Positions 58,659-64,000 of a DNA stretch of 64,000 nt are shown one piece after another. A program made the position numbers and the translations under genes. Numbering within the stretch: position 1 is the first letter of the stretch; every line of letters starts with the position of its first letter. The notes below the pieces were generated by a model, which saw only the letters and a list, made by a program, of their open reading frames with translations, had not been told where the DNA came from and did not search any database. The DNA is from an uncultured Sphingomonadaceae bacterium (GTDB lineage Bacteria > Pseudomonadota > Alphaproteobacteria > Sphingomonadales > Sphingomonadaceae), in assembly GCA_947493215.1 (NCBI GenBank), contig CANLQE010000001.1, positions 496,001-560,000 of the forward strand, written 5' to 3'.

Positions 58659-60173
58659 TTGGGTAAACTTCCAGAATATCTATTTCGACAACCTAGTGGC
58701 ATATACAGATACCGCCGCCGCGTCCCTGATGCGCTGAAAGGCCAGACCGTTGACTGTGTTAAATTCCCAGCGAATGAATGGCTGCGGTCGCTCGGAACCC
58801 GTGACCCGATAGAAGGACGCGCTAAGCACGCGGCGCTAGGAGCGCAACTAGATAGTCAAATTACAGAGGCGGAGCTAATCCTTTCGGGGCCAGCCGGACT
58901 AGCTGAGGCAGCGCGGGTACGTGAGGACAGACTGGCTCGGGAAGCATTTGAAGCTAAGAGGCAGGAGCGCCGATTAGCCCGTGCACCTTTGAGGGCTGCA
59001 TTAAAAGAACGACTGCACCAATCCACGGCTGAGCTAACGCCGGAGGTGGCCGCGATGGTTGATGTTATCAGGGAAGCCAAAGAAGCTCGCGCTGAGGATG
59101 TTATGGCCGCTACGGTGGCTGTGAGAGCCGATACAGAGGGCGTAGCGGGCAAAACGCTTGGCGATGCAATCGCACTTTATACGGAGCGACGTGTCGCAAA
59201 CAAAAAAGGTTCTACCCAGAAATCCAATGGAACGGCATTTGCTTTCCTTATCGCTGTTCTGGGCGAGGGCGCACGCCTGCCGAGAATAACGCGGGATGAT
59301 GCTCGAAAGGCTCTAGCAATGCTTCATAAGCAGCCAGCTGCCCATTGGGCTGGGCGAGGCTTGTCGATTTATGAGCGGGCGTCACTGGCGGAAACAAATG
59401 GGCTGCCCTGCTTATCAACCAAGACAATCCGCGACAGCTATTTGTCATTCTGGGGCGCGCTATTTCGATATGCCGTGCAAGAGGATTGGACAACACGAAA
59501 TGTCTTTGACGGACTGACAGTTGAGGTTGCCGGTAGAAAAACAGATAGGCGTTTACCCTATGAGGATAGTGAGCTTGTGAAGCTGTTTGGAGCGGAACCT
59601 TGGACGCCGCCCACGCCTTTGCAGGATAAGCTAGCTATTCGATACTGGGGGCCGATTATAGCTCTATATCATGGCCTGCGCCGGGGAGAGATTGCCCAAC
59701 TAGATGCCTCCAAGTTTCAGGTGCAAAACGATGTAATGATGTTCGAGGTTACGGGAGATTTAAAGACCGGCAACGCGGAAAGAAAGCTGGCGTTGCACCC
59801 TGAGCTAATACGGCTAGGGCTTTTCGCCTTTGCGCAGCGGCGGGCATCACAAGGCTTGCTATTTGAAGGACAGGCCGCCGACAATCGCGGTATATGGGGC
59901 GATGCGTTCGGAGACTGGTTTGGCCGCTATCGCAAACAACTTGGCATTGGGCAACGGGGGCAAGGGCTTCATGCTCTCAGACATAACTTTGAGGACGCCC
60001 TGCGGGAAGCGGAATTGCATCAGACAGCTATTGGCCAGTACCTCGGTGGCCGTTCGGCGGTTGATCAAGTAGGGGCCAACTATGGGGCCGGTGATAGTGC
60101 ACGGCGGTTATTCGAAGCAATCAGCAAGGTTCGTTATCCGATGCTGTCCTTCGAGCCAGCAAAGCCAGCCTAG
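58659..60173 (+). CDS. Tyrosine-type site-specific integrase
   Basis: Catalytic motifs YHGLRRGEIAQLD, LHALRHNFEDAL, GANYG; TTG start with GGAGG proposed instead of GTG 58623. Confidence 0.93.
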   Translation: MGKLPEYLFRQPSGIYRYRRRVPDALKGQTVDCVKFPANEWLRSLGTRDPIEGRAKHAALGAQLDSQITEAELILSGPAGLAEAARVREDRLAREAFEAKRQERRLARAPLRAALKERLHQSTAELTPEVAAMVDVIREAKEARAEDVMAATVAVRADTEGVAGKTLGDAIALYTERRVANKKGSTQKSNGTAFAFLIAVLGEGARLPRITRDDARKALAMLHKQPAAHWAGRGLSIYERASLAETNGLPCLSTKTIRDSYLSFWGALFRYAVQEDWTTRNVFDGLTVEVAGRKTDRRLPYEDSELVKLFGAEPWTPPTPLQDKLAIRYWGPIIALYHGLRRGEIAQLDASKFQVQNDVMMFEVTGDLKTGNAERKLALHPELIRLGLFAFAQRRASQGLLFEGQAADNRGIWGDAFGDWFGRYRKQLGIGQRGQGLHALRHNFEDALREAELHQTAIGQYLGGRSAVDQVGANYGAGDSARRLFEAISKVRYPMLSFEPAKPA

Positions 60174-60199
60174 GAACCTTGATACAAAGCTCCTAGGCT
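60167..60199. terminator. Inverted repeat AGCCTAGGA-15nt-TCCTAGGCT at convergent gene junction
   Basis: Perfect 9-bp arms spanning the int stop codon; no T-run. Confidence 0.4.
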
Positions 60200-60204
60200 G
60201 TGGC

Positions 60205-60975
60205 TTATACGGTACTGGCCTCTGACATTGCTGCGGCTTGCCCTTCTGCCGAAGCGAGCGGGACGCCAACAGCACGGGCCAATGCCTGACCTGTCTTTGG
60301 AGATCGGTATCCACCTTCTGCCGTTCTTATGGCTGGGGCTGCTCCGATTGGAACACCGGCCCAACTGCGTGCACGATGCCCTGACATTGATGCGCGGGCG
60401 GCGGTGTCGCTTGAGGGGGCGGGTTCGCCCTGTGTTGGATTGGCATTAGGAGGCGGTGCGTTAGGCTTGGCCGTGGCTTGCCCGGGTGCGTTAAATGAGA
60501 ATGTTTGGTTCGGCACGGGTGCTGGTTCCGGGGCTGGATCGGCCAAGTCCTGCATTTCATCATGCGAGACTGCCAAGGCAGTATCTATTGTAAGGCCTGC
60601 CAACGTGTCTTCTGTTCCTTCGCCGCTGCGGATAGCTAAAGCCATGCTGTCGGCTACAATCATGTCCTGTAGCGCGGAAATGCCGCTGTCATCACCGGTT
60701 TGGATATACTGATTTAAGGCTTGGTCATACTGTGCCAACGTAGTTTTGTCGCTGGCCTCAATGAGCCGCGTCACCTTAGCGATTGATCCGCCAACACCGG
60801 GTTGCTTTTGAGCAAAGTTATTGAGCGCCATCGCGTATGCCGTGTGGGCTGGATGGCCGGTTCCCATTAGAATATGAGCCTCTTTGCCAATTGCGTTAGC
60901 GCCGAAACCGTGGCCATGAATGATAGCGAGGGCGGCATTTACTTTGACGCGTTGCTTGTTGGTTAGTGCGGTCAT
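60205..60975 (-). CDS. Hypothetical protein with Pro/Ala-rich linker
   Basis: 256-aa ORF; PAPEPAPVPNQ...PNAPPPNANPTQGEPAPSS low-complexity centre. Confidence 0.65.
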   Translation of the reverse strand: MTALTNKQRVKVNAALAIIHGHGFGANAIGKEAHILMGTGHPAHTAYAMALNNFAQKQPGVGGSIAKVTRLIEASDKTTLAQYDQALNQYIQTGDDSGISALQDMIVADSMALAIRSGEGTEDTLAGLTIDTALAVSHDEMQDLADPAPEPAPVPNQTFSFNAPGQATAKPNAPPPNANPTQGEPAPSSDTAARASMSGHRARSWAGVPIGAAPAIRTAEGGYRSPKTGQALARAVGVPLASAEGQAAAMSEASTV

Positions 60976-61445
60976 TCCGCTTTCTCCTTAATGTTGTTTT
61001 GTTCCGCCTCAGCGGCGTTTCGTACGCAAGATTGAATGTAGCAATAGGCGCGCTTGATCCTATTATCGTCTAAATACGGACGGCCCGCAGCCCGCCAGTC
61101 CGCAAGCGTTTCCTCGCCCACTAGCTTAGCTTCGGATTGGGAAGCCGTGGACAGGTCGTGGAATGCGGGGCTTTGCTTCCGGCCTAGATAGTCCGGCCAG
61201 TCCAGCCGCATGCGGTCTTCTGCACGGCAATGCTGCACAGAAACTTCTACGACTTGCCACGGGTTAGAAAACTTCCTGTTATTCATAATACAGACGGATA
61301 CCGCGGCCCACTGGACATCGGCCATTGCTGCTTCTCCGTAGTCCCCGCACATATCTCGTAATTCTTCGATGGTCTGGGGAAATATGCTTATAAGGACACG
61401 CGGCTCTGTGTTCTTAGAGCGCCGTGTATTTGATTGATCCTTCAC
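60972..61445 (-). CDS. Hypothetical protein
   Basis: 157-aa ORF overlapping its downstream neighbour by 4 bp; no family recognised. Confidence 0.65.
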   Translation of the reverse strand: MKDQSNTRRSKNTEPRVLISIFPQTIEELRDMCGDYGEAAMADVQWAAVSVCIMNNRKFSNPWQVVEVSVQHCRAEDRMRLDWPDYLGRKQSPAFHDLSTASQSEAKLVGEETLADWRAAGRPYLDDNRIKRAYCYIQSCVRNAAEAEQNNIKEKAE

Positions 61446-61975
61446 GATGCCAAGTACCCACGGCTTACAGCTTGGATATAACGGGATACTGCCTCAGCCG
61501 GTTTGCCGGGGGCAAGGTCCATGATACGTTGCGGGATGATCTCTGGCTTTGCTTCCGTTAGGTAAGCCAACTCCGCAGCTTGCAGGTAATTGATACCAAA
61601 GGCTGACGCAGCTTTCCATACGTTCTGTCTAGTGCTGTAGTCATAGGAGAGGGTCTCATAGGTGACTGCAAATGTCATTTTAAGGAGACCGGGGTTAGCG
61701 TCACCAACAGGTGCGCTTGGCGTTATCGCCATTTTACGGATATTGGCAAAAGCGGCCTTCTGTTTCGCGTCATGCTCGTTAGCAAGGGCAGTTGCCAAAT
61801 CTTGCTGTGTATCCTTAAGCTCTCGCGCCAGACGCTTGGCGTTAATCTCTGCATCCTTAAGGCGCTGCAATAGCGCAATATCGGCTTTGGCTGCATGTAG
61901 GTCAGTGGAAATGCTAGTGATACGATCAGCCAGATCGTTAGTGCTTATTGCTGGGGTGTTTTTAGTCTTAGGCAT
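61442..61975 (-). CDS. Hypothetical protein with predicted coiled coil
   Basis: 177-aa ORF; heptad-like LADRITSISTDLHAAKADIALLQRLKDAEINAKRLARELKDTQQDL. Confidence 0.65.
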   Translation of the reverse strand: MPKTKNTPAISTNDLADRITSISTDLHAAKADIALLQRLKDAEINAKRLARELKDTQQDLATALANEHDAKQKAAFANIRKMAITPSAPVGDANPGLLKMTFAVTYETLSYDYSTRQNVWKAASAFGINYLQAAELAYLTEAKPEIIPQRIMDLAPGKPAEAVSRYIQAVSRGYLAS

Positions 61976-61995
61976 TGGTTTTCTTTCAGGTTGGA

Positions 61996-62337
61996 TTAGC
62001 CGTTAACGGCGGTGTTTGTTGATCTTTGGCTTCTGCGCCAAGCATGATAGGTTTCATGTGTAGCTTGAAGGAACTGGCGGTTAGCCTGAGCGGCATCCCG
62101 GTTCCTGTTTAGCCACGGAGGTTTTGGCAATTCTTGCGCCCTAAGTACGCTGCGGAAGGTAGCGCGGCGGTACTCTGTCTTGACGATGTAATAGCGGGCT
62201 ATGTCGCCTAGTGCGCCGCGATCATCGAAACGAGCAACTAGGTTCTGTACGACGGCTGCCCTGTCCGGGTCAGCATAGCCATACGCGGCAATGATCGCGT
62301 CCCGGATGGTCTCCGGGCGCAACGGTAGTGTTGTCAT
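61996..62337 (-). CDS. Hypothetical protein
   Basis: 113-aa ORF in the tightly packed minus-strand series. Confidence 0.6.
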   Translation of the reverse strand: MTTLPLRPETIRDAIIAAYGYADPDRAAVVQNLVARFDDRGALGDIARYYIVKTEYRRATFRSVLRAQELPKPPWLNRNRDAAQANRQFLQATHETYHAWRRSQRSTNTAVNG

Positions 62338-62350
62338 TATGGTGGTGCTT

Positions 62351-63295
62351 TCAAAGGTTACAGAGCGGGTCGTAATCCGAGGAATGTTGGGTATCTGTAA
62401 CGGGTGTGAGTTCTGCGCGGAGTGCCACTAGACGTTCTGTAAGCCCCGGTTTCTCTGGTTCTCCGAGCTTTTGGTCACAAATTCCGGTAATGTTTTCGGA
62501 TGGTATGTCCACCTCAACAGGAGTTTTAACGGAGTTCTGCGGCTCTCCGGGCTTTGTGACCAAGTTTCCTACTATACTATGTATAGAATTAGAAACTGCA
62601 TCAGCCTGTTTAGGCTCTGACCCCGTTACTACATCAGCAAGTGCTCTTAAGTCTGCAAGTGCAATTCGCCTCCGCGTTCCATCGGGTCGCTTAATCCTTA
62701 CCACCTCTTGCTCTCTGTACCGCTCAATCTTGAGATGGCCAAAGTGAGTTGCTGTGATAGTGGCGGCAATTGTAAGGTGCTCTGAATGAATTGGATTTAG
62801 ATGCCCTTGCCGAGCGGCTCTTTTGATCTTCGATAGCGTATTGTATGTTTTTGTATTCAGCTTGATACCCTGCTCATGAGCAACTGCTTCGATCTTTGAG
62901 AGTGCAGAAGCTGACAAGGGCTTATTGAGCAGGTTGTCGGCAAACGTGTGTTCGGCGAACCTAATTCTTATTCGATCCACCGTAGCTAAGTTGGTTTCCG
63001 AGCTTTCCTCTGTGCCAGAAAGCCAGCTATCGACTAGCCTAATTATAAATGCTCGATATGCGGCGGGCTTCGGTTTGTAAGCCAAGGTTTCGATACGGGT
63101 CATAAGTCCACGAGCCTCTGGATTATCTTGCTTGTATTGAGTGGCGTAGGCCATACTTCCCTTAAACATTGCTTCACGTAGGTGTTGGGAATGCGATTTC
63201 TGGTCGTCGAGTGCTGGGGTATCATGGTTAGCCCCAGCTTTCTGGATTGCGGCTAAACTACTCGCTGGCAGCATATCCTGTTGTTGGTCTGTCAT
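62351..63295 (-). CDS. Hypothetical protein, possibly nucleic-acid binding
   Basis: 314-aa ORF; basic segment RIKRPDGTRRRIALADLRALAD; no family recognised. Confidence 0.65.
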   Translation of the reverse strand: MTDQQQDMLPASSLAAIQKAGANHDTPALDDQKSHSQHLREAMFKGSMAYATQYKQDNPEARGLMTRIETLAYKPKPAAYRAFIIRLVDSWLSGTEESSETNLATVDRIRIRFAEHTFADNLLNKPLSASALSKIEAVAHEQGIKLNTKTYNTLSKIKRAARQGHLNPIHSEHLTIAATITATHFGHLKIERYREQEVVRIKRPDGTRRRIALADLRALADVVTGSEPKQADAVSNSIHSIVGNLVTKPGEPQNSVKTPVEVDIPSENITGICDQKLGEPEKPGLTERLVALRAELTPVTDTQHSSDYDPLCNL

Positions 63296-63333
63296 TATAT
63301 CCTTTTCAATGGCGGGATCATCGCCGGTTTAGA

Positions 63334-63660
63334 TTACTGTGAGAATGTCTGGTTAAATAGGTTGGGATTGCACCGAGCTTCGGTAGCTGCTTTGGCGGCC
63401 TGCACCTCTTCAGAGGTAGCGTTATCTTTACGGGCAGGGACGGTCGTTCGTCGTGGCTGTGGATTATCAGCGCGATAAGCTAACATCGCTTTACGCTGGG
63501 TTGAGCCTGTTCCGCTAATGCTCCTTGCAGCCCATTCTGGATGCGGGATGGATAGGAGGTCAAGCAGCGCACGAAACGCTGCTATACGGTGTCCGTTGCC
63601 TGTGAAATAATTGGCGACATCTGTGTTGCTAAGCCTTTCGGATATTTCGTTTAAGTCCAT
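63334..63660 (-). CDS. Hypothetical protein
   Basis: 108-aa ORF, first gene of the minus-strand series. Confidence 0.6.
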   Translation of the reverse strand: MDLNEISERLSNTDVANYFTGNGHRIAAFRALLDLLSIPHPEWAARSISGTGSTQRKAMLAYRADNPQPRRTTVPARKDNATSEEVQAAKAATEARCNPNLFNQTFSQ

Positions 63661-63739
63661 ATTGGGTTTCTTTCGTATGTGTAGTTAAGTGACAATCATG
63701 TTTAGAGAGATACGCCTTGGGCGCGCGTGTATGTGCGAT

Positions 63740-63764
63740 AAGCATTCCGGTTCTAGGAATGCTT
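63740..63764. repeat. Perfect inverted repeat AAGCATTCC-GGTTCTA-GGAATGCTT
   Basis: 9-bp arms, 7-nt loop; a third copy of GGAATGCT at 63799-63806. Confidence 0.75.
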
Positions 63765-64000
63765 CCTTGTGCTTTATGGTATCGATTTAATATCTGGCGG
63801 AATGCTGTGCCTAATCCAGAAGTCCTAGGATTTACTCTCTATGCTAGATGGTATCAATTCAATGACATACCAATCAAGCCAGCCTAGCAAGCAGGTTTTT
63901 AACGCTCGTGGGATGCCACTTTCCTCCACGTCTGGTCTGAATATGGCGGTCGTTAAGTGCGCTGGCTATGGCAGGCAAGGAGCCGTGCCCAGCTGAGCGT

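Larger units (their letters stand above)
58480..64000. mobile_element. Integrated element (genomic island) anchored at tRNA-Tyr; right end outside window
   Basis: Tyrosine integrase immediately 3' of a tRNA in the same orientation, followed by an operon of unassignable ORFs. Confidence 0.75.

Overview
This is a 64-kb chromosomal window from an alphaproteobacterium. Gene content and protein sequences look Sphingomonadales-like; this is an inference, since no search was run. About 58.5 kb is ordinary core genome. It includes TamA/TamB, panC, lptCAB-rpoN, ribB/ribH, ald, hppD/FAH, glnBA, map, ccmBA, two betaine-type ABC genes, rlmB, tRNA-Ser(GGA) and tRNA-Tyr(GTA). Immediately 3' of tRNA-Tyr a tyrosine integrase begins an integrated element that runs off the right edge. 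It carries a tightly packed minus-strand operon of six proteins I cannot assign. The signals I find most interesting are: (1) an HTH-RibB-degenerate GTP-cyclohydrolase-II fusion preceded by two similar palindromes exactly 31.5 bp apart, with no visible FMN riboswitch; (2) the unassigned operon in the tRNA-Tyr island and its repeat-rich control region; (3) an NsrR-like regulator / globin / membrane protein / DUF1971 cluster with an NsrR-like palindrome; (4) a NavAb-like voltage-gated Na+ channel; (5) a sigma-54-like promoter in front of glnBA, with rpoN in the same window; (6) a perfect 22-bp palindrome in front of an acyl-CoA dehydrogenase. I found no CRISPR array, rRNA or obvious IS element. 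All product calls come from reading the translated ORFs and recalling family motifs, not from database searches.
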